64,000 bases of DNA from Lysinibacillus sp. KCTC 33748 (GTDB lineage: Bacteria; Bacillota; Bacilli; Bacillales_A; Planococcaceae): contig NZ_MWSJ01000007.1 of the NCBI RefSeq assembly GCF_002237755.1, forward strand, positions 112,418-176,417. Reading direction: 5' to 3'. Shown here one piece after another: positions 17,892 to 26,333 of the stretch. The stretch's first letter is position 1. Each line of letters opens with the position of its first letter. A model generated the notes under the pieces. It ran no database searches and was not told the origin of the DNA. It was given only the letters and a program-made list of their open reading frames with translations. Made by a program: the position numbers and the translations under genes.

Positions 17892-18399
17892 CTTTTAGCA
17901 CCTCCCAATGGCTTTTGTCCAGTTTTTCCTGCAAAGTTTGTCTAGCTCTACGCAATCTTGTTTTCACTGTATTTTCGGTACATGCAAGAACCTCCGCTAT
18001 CTCTCGAACCTTTAATTCTTGATAATAATAAAGAATAATTACTTCTCGATAGTTGATTGGAAGCTCAAACAAAGCTGCTGTCACAATTCTTCGTTCATCC
18101 TTTTCAATCAAATTTGTTTCTGGCGATCGTTTACTAACACCAATGTGCAGCTTTTCAAATAAAATATGTCGCTTATTTTTCCAACTTCTTAAATAGTCAT
18201 GACTTTTATGTACTGTTATTTTTACTAAATATGTTTTTAGCGAGGATCGTTGTTCAAAGCGCTCTTGTTGCCGATAATAAGCAAAAAATACATCTTGAAC
18301 GATTTCTTCTGCAATAGCCCAGTCTTTAACATATAGATAAGCTACACGAAGGCAGTACTCACCATGCTCTTCCATAATATTTGCTAAATGTTCACCCAA
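17878..18399 (-). CDS. ECF-type RNA polymerase sigma factor
   Basis: A 173-residue sigma-70 family protein with only regions 2 and 4, the ECF layout. Region 2 includes AEEIVQDVFFAYYRQ near 28-42; region 4 is the helix-turn-helix VREIAEVLACTENTVKTRLR near 131-150. It starts at TTG (18399) with AGGAGGTG seven bases upstream; no ATG fits. It directs RNA polymerase to its own regulon and probably to its own promoter, which carries ECF-type hexamers. The overlapping downstream gene is probably its anti-sigma factor. Its place among SigX/SigV/SigM-like groups was not resolved. Confidence 0.87.
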   Translation of the reverse strand: MGEHLANIMEEHGEYCLRVAYLYVKDWAIAEEIVQDVFFAYYRQQERFEQRSSLKTYLVKITVHKSHDYLRSWKNKRHILFEKLHIGVSKRSPETNLIEKDERRIVTAALFELPINYREVIILYYYQELKVREIAEVLACTENTVKTRLRRARQTLQEKLDKSHWEVLKDDIF

Positions 18400-18422
18400 A
18401 CAAACACCTCCTATTCACACTA

Positions 18423-18451
18423 TAGTCGTATCGAAATCTTAGATGGTTTCA
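18423..18451 (-). promoter_or_regulatory. ECF-type autoregulatory promoter
   Basis: On the minus strand TGAAAC (18451-18446) and CGAC (18428-18425) are separated by 17 bases, close to the tGAAAC-N16/17-CGTC pattern of Bacillus ECF promoters. It lies 24 bases before the sigma factor's start codon, as expected for autoregulation. Confidence 0.6.
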
Positions 18452-18458
18452 GTATAAA

Positions 18459-18489
18459 AGAAAAAAGTGCCCAAATATTGGACACTTTT
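18459..18489 (-). terminator. Terminator of leuS
   Basis: Stem AAAAGTGTCC / GGGCACTTTT followed by T run on the minus strand. It directly abuts the ECF promoter of the next operon. Confidence 0.8.
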
Positions 18490-18496
18490 CACATTT

Positions 18497-20914
18497 TTAT
18501 TTCACAACGATATTAACAAGCTTACCTGGAATGACAATTATTTTTACTAAGTTTTTGCCTGCCATATACTCTTGTACTTTGTCATCTGCAAGAGCTACTT
18601 TTTCAATTTCTTCTTTTGAAGCATCTTTCGCTACGATGATTTTTGCACGTACTTTGCCTAGCACTTGTACGGCGATTTCCACTTCATCATCAACAAGTTT
18701 AGACTCATCATATGTTGGCCATTCCTTATATGAAAGTGTTTCATCATGACCTAATATTTGCCATAACTCTTCTGCAACGTGTGGCACCATTGGAGCTAGT
18801 ATTTTCACAAAGCCTTCAGCGTATGCTGTTGGAATTACTTCCGCTTTGTAGCAATCATTGATGAATACCATCATTTGTGAAATAGCTGTATTGAAGCGAA
18901 TACCTTCATAATCCTCTGTCACTTTTTTCACAGTTTGGTGATATGATTTTTCTAATGTTTTGTCATCAGAAGCTTGAACTTTCGCAGCGATTGTACCATC
19001 TTCTTCATTGACAAATAGACGCCAAATACGATCTAAGAAACGACGTGCCCCGTCCAAGCCATTTGTTGACCATGCAACAGATGCTTCAAGTGGACCCATG
19101 AACATTTCATATAGACGTAAAGTGTCCGCACCGTGTGAAGAAATGATTTCATCCGGGTTAACGACGTTACCTTTTGATTTAGACATTTTCTCATTACCTT
19201 CACCAAGAATCATTCCTTGGTTAAATAATTTATGGAATGGCTCTTTCGTGTGTACAACACCTAAATCGTATAATACTTTATGCCAGAAGCGAGCGTATAG
19301 TAAGTGTAATACCGCATGCTCTGCCCCACCGATATAAATATCGGCTGGTAACCAACGTTTCAGTAATTCAGGGTCTGCAATTGCTTCTTTATTTGTTGGG
19401 TCAATATAACGAATGAAGTACCAGCTAGAACCAGCCCACTGTGGCATCGTATTCGTTTCGCGACGACCTTTTTTGCCTGTTTCAGGATCAACAACATTTA
19501 CCCATTCAGAAATGTTCGCTAACGGAGATTCACCCGTACCTGAAGGACGAATATTATCTGTTTTTGGTAGTACTAATGGTAATTCTGATTCCGGTACTGG
19601 CGTCGTTGTACCATCTTCCCAATGAATCATAGGAATTGGCTCACCCCAGTAACGTTGACGAGAGAATAACCAGTCGCGAAGACGGTAAGAGATTTTCTTC
19701 TCTCCTACGCTTTTTTCTTCAAGCCATTGAATTGCTTTAGCAATACCTTCCTCTTTGTTTAAGCCATCAAGGAAGTCAGAGTTAATATGTTTACCATCAC
19801 CTGTGAAGGCTTCTTTGCTAATGTCTCCACCTTCAAGGACAGGAATAATTTCTAAACCAAATTCTGTTGCGAATTCATAGTCGCGCTCATCATGCGCTGG
19901 AACTGCCATAATTGCACCAGTACCGTATGATACTAATACGTAGTCTGCAACCCAAATCGGCATTTTTTTACCGTTAATCGGATTAATTGCATAGGCACCT
20001 GTGAATACGCCTGTTTTCTCTTTCGCTAAATCTGTGCGTTCTAAATCAGATTTCAATTTTACTTTATCTAAATAAGCTTCAACAGCTTGTCGTTGTTCAG
20101 CAGTTGTAATTTGATCCACTAATTTATGCTCAGGTGCAATAACACAGTATGTAGCACCAAATAATGTATCAGGACGAGTTGTAAACACTGTGAAGTTTTC
20201 ATCTGTTCCATCTATATTAAATGTTACTTCTGCACCTTCCGAACGACCAATCCAGTTACGTTGCATATCCTTAATAGACTCTGGCCAATCAACTTCCTCT
20301 AAGTCATCGATTAAACGGTCAGCATAGGCAGTAATTTTAAGCATCCATTGCTTCATTGGACGACGTTCTACAGGGTGACCACCACGCTCTGACTTTCCAT
20401 CAATAACTTCTTCGTTTGCAAGTACTGTTCCAAGTGCTGGACACCAGTTTACAGCTACTTCATCTACATAGGCTAAGCCTTTTTTATAAAGTTGGATAAA
20501 GATCCATTGTGTCCATTTATAGTATTCTGGATCTGTTGTGTTAATTTCACGATCCCAGTCATAGCTAAAGCCCAACTCTTGAATTTGACGCTTAAATGTT
20601 GCAATATTTTTCGCTGTAAATTCTGCAGGGTCATTTCCTGTATCAAGTGCATATTGCTCTGCAGGTAAACCGAATGCATCCCAGCCCATAGGATGTAGGA
20701 CGTTATAACCTTGCATACGCTTGAAGCGTGAAAGGATGTCTGTCGCTGTGTAGCCCTCTGGATGTCCTACATGGAGACCAGCACCAGATGGGTATGGGAA
20801 CATGTCTAACGCATAAAATTTTGGTTTTTCTGTTTCGTTTTCAGTTTTAAACGTTTTATTATCAGCCCAATATTGCTGCCACTTTTTTTCGATTTGTTGA
20901 TGATTAAAACTCAT
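18497..20914 (-). CDS. leuS: Leucyl-tRNA synthetase
   Basis: An 805-residue class I aminoacyl-tRNA synthetase, full length for Firmicute LeuRS. The HIGH-type motif is [15 protein letters not shown] (HVGH at 48-51), and the KMSKS loop is [13 protein letters not shown] in the C-terminal half. The CP1 editing domain is present, with the threonine-rich [12 protein letters not shown] segment. It charges tRNA-Leu in the cytoplasm. It is monocistronic and preceded by a T-box leader with a CUC specifier, so expression should rise when tRNA-Leu is uncharged. Confidence 0.97.
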   Translation of the reverse strand: MSFNHQQIEKKWQQYWADNKTFKTENETEKPKFYALDMFPYPSGAGLHVGHPEGYTATDILSRFKRMQGYNVLHPMGWDAFGLPAEQYALDTGNDPAEFTAKNIATFKRQIQELGFSYDWDREINTTDPEYYKWTQWIFIQLYKKGLAYVDEVAVNWCPALGTVLANEEVIDGKSERGGHPVERRPMKQWMLKITAYADRLIDDLEEVDWPESIKDMQRNWIGRSEGAEVTFNIDGTDENFTVFTTRPDTLFGATYCVIAPEHKLVDQITTAEQRQAVEAYLDKVKLKSDLERTDLAKEKTGVFTGAYAINPINGKKMPIWVADYVLVSYGTGAIMAVPAHDERDYEFATEFGLEIIPVLEGGDISKEAFTGDGKHINSDFLDGLNKEEGIAKAIQWLEEKSVGEKKISYRLRDWLFSRQRYWGEPIPMIHWEDGTTTPVPESELPLVLPKTDNIRPSGTGESPLANISEWVNVVDPETGKKGRRETNTMPQWAGSSWYFIRYIDPTNKEAIADPELLKRWLPADIYIGGAEHAVLHLLYARFWHKVLYDLGVVHTKEPFHKLFNQGMILGEGNEKMSKSKGNVVNPDEIISSHGADTLRLYEMFMGPLEASVAWSTNGLDGARRFLDRIWRLFVNEEDGTIAAKVQASDDKTLEKSYHQTVKKVTEDYEGIRFNTAISQMMVFINDCYKAEVIPTAYAEGFVKILAPMVPHVAEELWQILGHDETLSYKEWPTYDESKLVDDEVEIAVQVLGKVRAKIIVAKDASKEEIEKVALADDKVQEYMAGKNLVKIIVIPGKLVNIVVK

Positions 20915-20979
20915 TATTCTTCCTCCTTTGAATGTGTCATGCTCTTCAACTTAAGAATTGACAAAATATTTAAAAAATA

Positions 20980-21230
20980 AAAAAACTCGCCCCTCTCTTC
21001 ATTAGAAAGGGACGAGAGAATTCGTATCTCCCGCGGTACCACCCACATTAGTGATCACACTCGGCTTTAGCTTCCTTAACGCGGAAGGAACGGCACGAGC
21101 TGTTTCACTCGGGCAGACTCAGAAGGCGAGTTCAATTTGCTTTCCTACTAGCTTCCACCAACCGCTAGCTCTCTAAAAAGAAACACAAATTTACTATTCC
21201 TCATCATTGTCTTACATGTATTGCATTTAT
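20980..21230 (-). promoter_or_regulatory. T-box leader of leuS (Leu, CUC specifier)
   Basis: The conserved T-box core GGGTGGTACCGCGG lies at 21044-21031 on the minus strand. The specifier GAACTC in the Stem I loop gives the leucine codon CTC (21130-21128). A terminator (CTCGTCCCTTTC / GAGGGGCGAG plus T run, 21018-20980) follows and can be replaced by the antiterminator. Family knowledge: uncharged tRNA-Leu binding favours readthrough into leuS. Confidence 0.93.
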
Positions 21231-21347
21231 TCTAATGGAAAGTACTGAAAAGCACAAGACTTTGTTTACATACTAACCATTTTTGAACAAATTAAATCCC
21301 TATGAAGGTAACAATATTCGAAATAAGTTGTATCCATAGTGCTCGCT

Positions 21348-23099
21348 TTATTTTAAACTACGAGAAAGTTCCGTAAAGATAACTCCTAGCGCATAAGCAC
21401 CGGCATCCGGATAACCTAGACTTCTTTCACCAACTGTTCCGGCACGACCCATTCGAGCAACGATTTCCTTTGTATATTCTGCTCCTTTAACAGCAGCCTC
21501 TGCCCCTTTCTCAAAAGCTGTTTTAAAGTCCGCACCAGTTGCAGCGCTTTCTAACCAGGAATTTACACAAGGTACAAGCGCATCTACAAGCGTTTTATCG
21601 CCTACCTCTGCCCCTCTTCCGAAAGAACGCTCACCGACAGATTGTATACCTTTCAGCGTAGCTTGTAACATTTCAGCAAACTCTCCGACAGTTAATTCCA
21701 TTTTTCCCTCCACTGCTTTACTAGCAGCTCGGAAAGCCCCGCCCCAAATTGGACCAGAAGCTCCTCCGCAATGTTCCATAATGATCATGGAACAACCATC
21801 AAGGAAAGTCCCAATACTTAAATGTTCATGATTTAGAATCGAGCTCCATCCTCGTTTTAATTCCTTAAAACCTTTAGCGACACTCATTCCAAAATCGCCG
21901 TCACCTGCATGGGTATCCAATTCGCAGAAAGGCACTTCGTTCTTAATAATAATCTCGCTCATTTTATCTACAAGATAAATCATATTATTTAATGTGATTA
22001 CCTCATTTTTGATGATAGCGTGTTCTTTCCCTGTTTCCGTCTCAAAGAAAGCTTGTTTCTCTTCTACGTTATCATTAATATCTACGTATTCTACACGCCC
22101 AACTGGTCCATCTACCTTAAATGCAGGTGTATTACATTCTTTCGATAATAGTGTATTCAGTTCATCATCTAGTTTCATTACTGTAAGAGAGATTCCAGCC
22201 ATATCAATACTTGTCATGTAATTGCCGACAAATGTTCTATTGATTCGTATATTTCTTTTACTCAGCTCTCTAGAAACCGCATTATTAAACAGATAAAGTT
22301 CTTGAAGTGGTGTACCGCCAAATCCATTTACTAGAACAGCAATTTCAGCATCTTTATCTAATCTTAAATCTTTTAAAAGGTCATTTATCATACGTAAAGC
22401 TAATTCATCTGCAGCCATCATTTTTTCTCTTTTTCTTCCTGGCTCTCCATGAATACCGACACCATATTCCATCTCGTCTTCACCCAATTTGAAAGTAGGT
22501 GATCCACTAGCAGGAACCGTACAGGAAGTTAGCGCCAGACCAATTGTTCGAACATTTGCCGCTGCTTTTTCCGCTACAGCTTTGACCTGTATCAAATCCA
22601 TACCTTCTTCAGCGGCTGCACCAGCAATTTTATGTACTTACACAACTCCTGCTACGCCGCGGCGCCCTACTGTATAAAGGCTATCTTCTACTGCAATATC
22701 ATCTTCTACTCGGACGTACTCTACTTGAATGCCATCCTCCATGGCTAAGTGAGCGCCATTTTTAAAATTCATTATATCTCCGCTGTAATTTTTAATAATG
22801 AGCAGTGTACCTTTTTGGCTGGCTGTTGCTTTGATTGCTTGATATACCTGTATTTGTGAAGGAGAGGCAAACACATCACCACATACCGCAGCATCCAGCA
22901 TTCCTTTTCCTACTAACCCTGCATGTGCTGGTTCATGTCCACTACCGCCACCGCTAATTAAAGTTACCTTATTTGCATTCATTGCTTTTTTCTTAATTAC
23001 TTTATATTTTTTTAACAGCTCAAGTTCCGGATGAGCCAGAACTATCCCATTGCACATTTCCATAACAAGTGATTCAGGTTGATTCATAATTTTTTTCAT
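21348..23099 (-). pseudogene. dhaK: Fused dihydroxyacetone kinase (DhaK-DhaL), broken by in-frame TAA
   Basis: One 584-codon frame encodes an ATP-type DHA kinase interrupted by a single in-frame TAA at 22640-22638. Before it are 153 residues of the DhaK domain (LISGGGSGHEPAHAGLVGKG, NYSGDIMNF); after it the frame continues unchanged as VHKIAGAAAEEG, then the substrate-binding histidine in GVGIHGEPGRKR and the DhaL nucleotide site (DTHAGDGDFGMSVAKG, GGASGPIWGGAFRAA). Relatives have a phenylalanine or leucine codon where TAA stands, so one base change explains it. The second part has an ATG at 22601 but lacks the first part of DhaK. It is probably inactive unless the stop is read through or is a sequencing error. 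A cre site lies upstream. Confidence 0.85.
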
Positions 23100-23211
23100 C
23101 TTTAATCCTCCCCTATAAGTTTTGTCACATTCTACGGAGCCTATTCGTAGGCATATTTCTATAATTATTCAAAGAAGATTCCTGCTATGATACATACCCT
23201 TTGAAATATAT

Positions 23212-23226
23212 TTGAAAACGTATTCT
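23212..23226. promoter_or_regulatory. CcpA cre site upstream of dhaK
   Basis: TTGAAAACGTATTCT matches the cre consensus WTGNAANCGNWNNCW at every position. It lies about 115 bases before the dhaK start, fitting catabolite repression of dihydroxyacetone/glycerol use. Confidence 0.65.
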
Positions 23227-23279
23227 ATTAAAAACGAATAAAGTTGTAGGGATGATTATCATAACCTCTAAGACAATTA

Positions 23280-23332
23280 AACTCCCACCTAATTTATTCG
23301 CTTTCGCTGAATTTTGAAGGGGGAGTTTTTTA
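23280..23332 (+). terminator. Orphan plus-strand hairpin with T run upstream of dhaK
   Basis: Arms AACTCCCACC / GGGGGAGTT around an inner TTCGC-TTTC-GCTGAA hairpin, followed by six T on the plus strand. No plus-strand gene precedes it, so it may end a short RNA started near the divergent dhaK promoter, or be a leftover. Confidence 0.45.
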
Positions 23333-23363
23333 CTTGTCACTTTGTTTTCGGTACAGATAAATT

Positions 23364-24036
23364 ACTGCCCCTTATTGCGGGATAAAGTGAAACTTTAATC
23401 AGTGGGGGTTTCTGTTCCCCACTGATTATTAGTCTTCACCAATCGGGCAATTAGGGGCAGTTTTTTTATTTACTGCCCCTTATTGAGGGATAAAGTGAAA
23501 CTTTAATCAGTGGGGGTTTTCTGTTCCCTACTGATTATTAGTCTTCACCAATCGGGCAATTAGGGGCAGTTCTTCTACTTTTACTGCCCCTTATTGAGGG
23601 ATAAAGTGAAACTTTAATCAGTGGGGGTTTTCTGTTCCCTACTGATTATTAGTCTTCACCAATCGGGCAATTAGGGGCAGTTCTTCTACTTTTACTGCCC
23701 CTTATTGCGGGATAAAGCGAAACTTTAATCAGTGGGGGTTTTCTGTTCCCCACTGATTATTAGTCTTCACCAATTGGGCAATTAGGGGCAGTTCTTCTAT
23801 TTTTACTGCCCCTTATTGCGGGATAAAGTGAAACTTTAATCAGTGGGGGTTTTCTGTTCCCTACTGATTATTAGTCTTCACCAATCGGGCAATTAGGGGC
23901 AGTTCTTCTACTTTTACTGCCCCTTATTGCGGGATAAAGCGAAACTTTAATCAGTGGGGGTTTTCTGTTCCCCACTGATTATTAGTCTTCACCAATCGGG
24001 CAGTTAGGGGCAGTTAGGGGCAGTTTTTTTTATTTA
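23364..24036. repeat. Tandem array of six ~111-bp hairpin repeats
   Basis: Unit starts (ACTGCCCCTTATTG) are at 23364, 23472, 23583, 23694, 23805 and 23916, with a truncated seventh at 24036 running into sulP. Spacings are 108, 111, 111, 111, 111 and 120. Each unit is one long imperfect palindrome: outer arms ACTGCCCCTTATTG / CAATTAGGGGCAGT, inner arms AATCAGTGGGG / CCCCACTGATT, loop GTTTTCTGTT, and a conserved right-side stretch ATTAGTCTTCACCAATCGGG. Some units have CCCTACTGATT instead of CCCCACTGATT. Units are joined by AGTTCTTCTACTTTT-type linkers; the first and sixth are followed by T7-T8. No coding frame is supported. Confidence 0.95.
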
Positions 24037-25758
24037 CTGCCCCTTATTGCGGGATAACTCCTGACATTCACGGAAAGCGAAATGCTTACAGCCAATACAT
24101 TTATTTGTATCTAAATAGCTTAAAGCTTTATTAATCGCTTCTCCTGTATGCGGATAGAAATTATCTTCACCAATTTCATCATATAAGCCATTGTACTTTA
24201 GTGCCTTTTTTAATTCGTCTTGTACTCCTGTAACTAAAATGGTACCACCCTGTGCTTTAAAATTCCGAATGACATTACCAAAATACGACTCACCTGTTGA
24301 ATCCATAAAAGGTACTTTACCCATGCGTAATACTAAAACTTTTTGTTCGTGCTGAATAGAATTTACAATTGCCGGTTCAAAGGTTTGAGCTGCTCCAAAG
24401 AAAAGAGGACCCTCAACTGTATAAATACTAATTTGTGGACAGTCTCGTTTTTGATGAACAACATGTGATTGTAACTTTCCACTCTCTTTCGAATGATCCG
24501 GTAAAACCTTTGTTACTACAAGCTTTTCGCTCATACGCTTTGCAAATAATACGACCGCTAGTACAAGCCCCACCTCTACAGCTAATGTTAAGCTTGTAAA
24601 AACAGTAAGAAGAAACGTAATGATTAAAACGAGAGAATCTCCTGATTTTAATTTAATAATATGTGCAAAATGCTTTTGCTCACTCATATTCCAAGCAACA
24701 ACCATTAAAACTGGAGCCATACTAGCTAATGGAATATGTGAAGCAAAAGGAGCAAGTAATAATAAAGTAACTAAAACAAATACACCGTGAATAACACCTG
24801 ATATGGGTGATACTGCACCTGTTTTAATATTTGTCGCAGTACGAGCAATAGCCCCTGTCGCAGGGATCCCTCCAAAGAAAGGAGTGACGATATTAGCAAT
24901 CCCTTGACCAACAAGTTCACGGTTACTATTATGCTTTGTATTTGTCATTCCATCCGCTACCACAGCAGATAAAAGTGATTCAATCCCACCAAGCATCGCA
25001 ATCACAAAAGCTGGTCCAATAAGTAGCTGAATACGCTCCCATGTGATATCTGGAACTGCGAAATTCGGTAGTGTATTAGGAATTTGACCATAGGCTGTTG
25101 CTATTGTGGCAACTTGTCCAGAAAAAAAGAATGTTGCCACTAGTGTAGAAACAACAATCCCCGCTAACGCTCCTGGAACTTTGGGTAAAACTTTCGGTGT
25201 TATTAAAATAATGATAAGGCTTATGATCGCCGTTATAACACTATAAAAGTTTGTCGTACCAATATGCATAACAATTTCTTTTACATTGTCAATAAAATAC
25301 TCATGTCTTTTAATATTTGTTAAACCTAAGAAATTGGCAATTTGACCTGTAAAAATAATCACTGCAATTCCTGCGGTAAAACCTATCGTTACGGGTCGGG
25401 GAATAAATTTTATTAATGAGCCCAGTTTAAACATACCCATTAAGCACAAAATAACCCCGGCCATTAATCCGGCGATTAATAAGTTTTCATAGCCATACGA
25501 AATGACTATCCCTAATAAAATTGGTACAAATGCACCTGTAGGTCCCCCTATTTGGAACTTCGAACCACCAAAAAGCGAAATAAGTATGCCAGCAATAAAA
25601 GCTGTATATATTCCATACTCAGGCTTAACACCTGACGCAATGGCAAAGGACATTGCCAGTGGTATTGCTACAATCCCGACAATTGTCCCTGAGATTAAAT
25701 CTTTCTTCAAATGATGAACAGAATATCCTTCATATCGCCCTGTAAACAGTGACTTCAT
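24034..25758 (-). CDS. SulP-family anion transporter with STAS domain
   Basis: A 574-residue protein: a SulP membrane domain with 10-14 segments in residues 1-400, then a cytoplasmic STAS domain around 430-540 (PFMDSTGESYFGNVIRNFKA). Family knowledge: SulP proteins move sulfate, bicarbonate or related anions; the substrate here is not readable. The C-terminus has an unusual cysteine cluster, CIGCKHFAFREC. The last six residues (SRNKGQ) and the stop are encoded by the truncated end unit of the adjacent hairpin repeat array. It follows an ArsR-type regulator gene by 55 bases, so both are probably one operon under ArsR control. Confidence 0.88.
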   Translation of the reverse strand: MKSLFTGRYEGYSVHHLKKDLISGTIVGIVAIPLAMSFAIASGVKPEYGIYTAFIAGILISLFGGSKFQIGGPTGAFVPILLGIVISYGYENLLIAGLMAGVILCLMGMFKLGSLIKFIPRPVTIGFTAGIAVIIFTGQIANFLGLTNIKRHEYFIDNVKEIVMHIGTTNFYSVITAIISLIIILITPKVLPKVPGALAGIVVSTLVATFFFSGQVATIATAYGQIPNTLPNFAVPDITWERIQLLIGPAFVIAMLGGIESLLSAVVADGMTNTKHNSNRELVGQGIANIVTPFFGGIPATGAIARTATNIKTGAVSPISGVIHGVFVLVTLLLLAPFASHIPLASMAPVLMVVAWNMSEQKHFAHIIKLKSGDSLVLIITFLLTVFTSLTLAVEVGLVLAVVLFAKRMSEKLVVTKVLPDHSKESGKLQSHVVHQKRDCPQISIYTVEGPLFFGAAQTFEPAIVNSIQHEQKVLVLRMGKVPFMDSTGESYFGNVIRNFKAQGGTILVTGVQDELKKALKYNGLYDEIGEDNFYPHTGEAINKALSYLDTNKCIGCKHFAFRECQELSRNKGQ

Positions 25759-25813
25759 TTATAAATCTTCCCTTCAAAATAATAGCAAGGTAAATGTTTC
25801 GTAAAACCCCAGT

Positions 25814-26161
25814 TTACATATCCTCTTCATTATCTTCATTAATAGTCATTTCTTCTAATCTAGTAATTGTATTTATTAAGTGATTATTAAAAATTTCTTT
25901 TGCGACGCCAAGTAACTCTCCAATCATTGGATCGCTTAAAGAATAGTAAACTTTTTTCCCCTCTTTCGTTCCATAAACAATATTTTTGCCTCGTAATACA
26001 CTTAACTGCTGAGAAACAGCTGAGCCCTCTTTTTCTAAGCAGCTTTGAATTTCATTGACATTTTTCTTACCATCTACTAGTAATTCCAATATTCTAATTC
26101 GTAATGGATGTGCTAAAGCTTTAAAAAAATCTGCCTTAAATTGCTGCAAGCTCTCTTCCAC
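25814..26161 (-). CDS. ArsR/SmtB-family transcriptional regulator
   Basis: A 115-residue winged helix-turn-helix repressor. The recognition region SAVSQQLSVLRGKNIVYGTK sits near 47-66. The start is placed at GTG 26161 because GGAGGG lies six bases upstream; the longer frame adds ten residues that contain the ribosome site itself. No ELCVCD metal site is present, and the only cysteine is in EIQSCLEKEG, so classic metal sensing or a two-cysteine sulfide switch (BigR/SqrR) is not supported. It is first in an operon with sulP. A perfect palindrome just upstream is the likely operator, implying autorepression. Confidence 0.85.
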   Translation of the reverse strand: MEESLQQFKADFFKALAHPLRIRILELLVDGKKNVNEIQSCLEKEGSAVSQQLSVLRGKNIVYGTKEGKKVYYSLSDPMIGELLGVAKEIFNNHLINTITRLEEMTINEDNEEDM

Positions 26162-26191
26162 ATAAATCCCTCCACGGAACTTCATTTTCAT

Positions 26192-26211
26192 ATATTCAAA
26201 TATTTGAATAT
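26192..26211. promoter_or_regulatory. ArsR-type operator, 20-bp perfect palindrome
   Basis: ATATTCAAATATTTGAATAT is its own reverse complement and resembles the TCAAATA...TGAA operators of CadC/SmtB-type repressors. It lies 30 bases before the arsR start. Confidence 0.7.
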
Positions 26212-26260
26212 GTATGATTGATTGTACGCTACAATATGCTAACTTTCAATATCAAACACT

Positions 26261-26307
26261 AAAAAACGAACAAAAAACGTGTTTCCCACACAGTTTTTGC
26301 TCGTTTT
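26261..26307 (-). terminator. Terminator of the MFS gene at 26.3-27.5 kb
   Basis: On the minus strand AAAACGAGCAAAAACTGTGT pairs with ACACGTTTTTTGTTCGTTTT, continuing in T residues. Confidence 0.8.
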
Positions 26308-26333
26308 GAGAATATTATTGTTAAATTTATCTA

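Noticed and set aside
19008..19337. 109-codon antisense frame in leuS
   Set aside because: Shadow of the leuS reading frame; no ribosome site.
22638..22640. Recoded stop (selenocysteine or pyrrolysine)
   Set aside because: The codon is TAA, which is not used for either, and the position is a hydrophobic non-catalytic residue in relatives.
23364..24036. CRISPR array
   Set aside because: The repeated unit is ~111 bases and self-complementary throughout; there are no variable spacers and no cas genes nearby.
23364..24036. Integron attC array
   Set aside because: The palindromic units could recall attC sites, but there are no R'/R'' core boxes GTTRRRY, no cassettes between units and no integrase.
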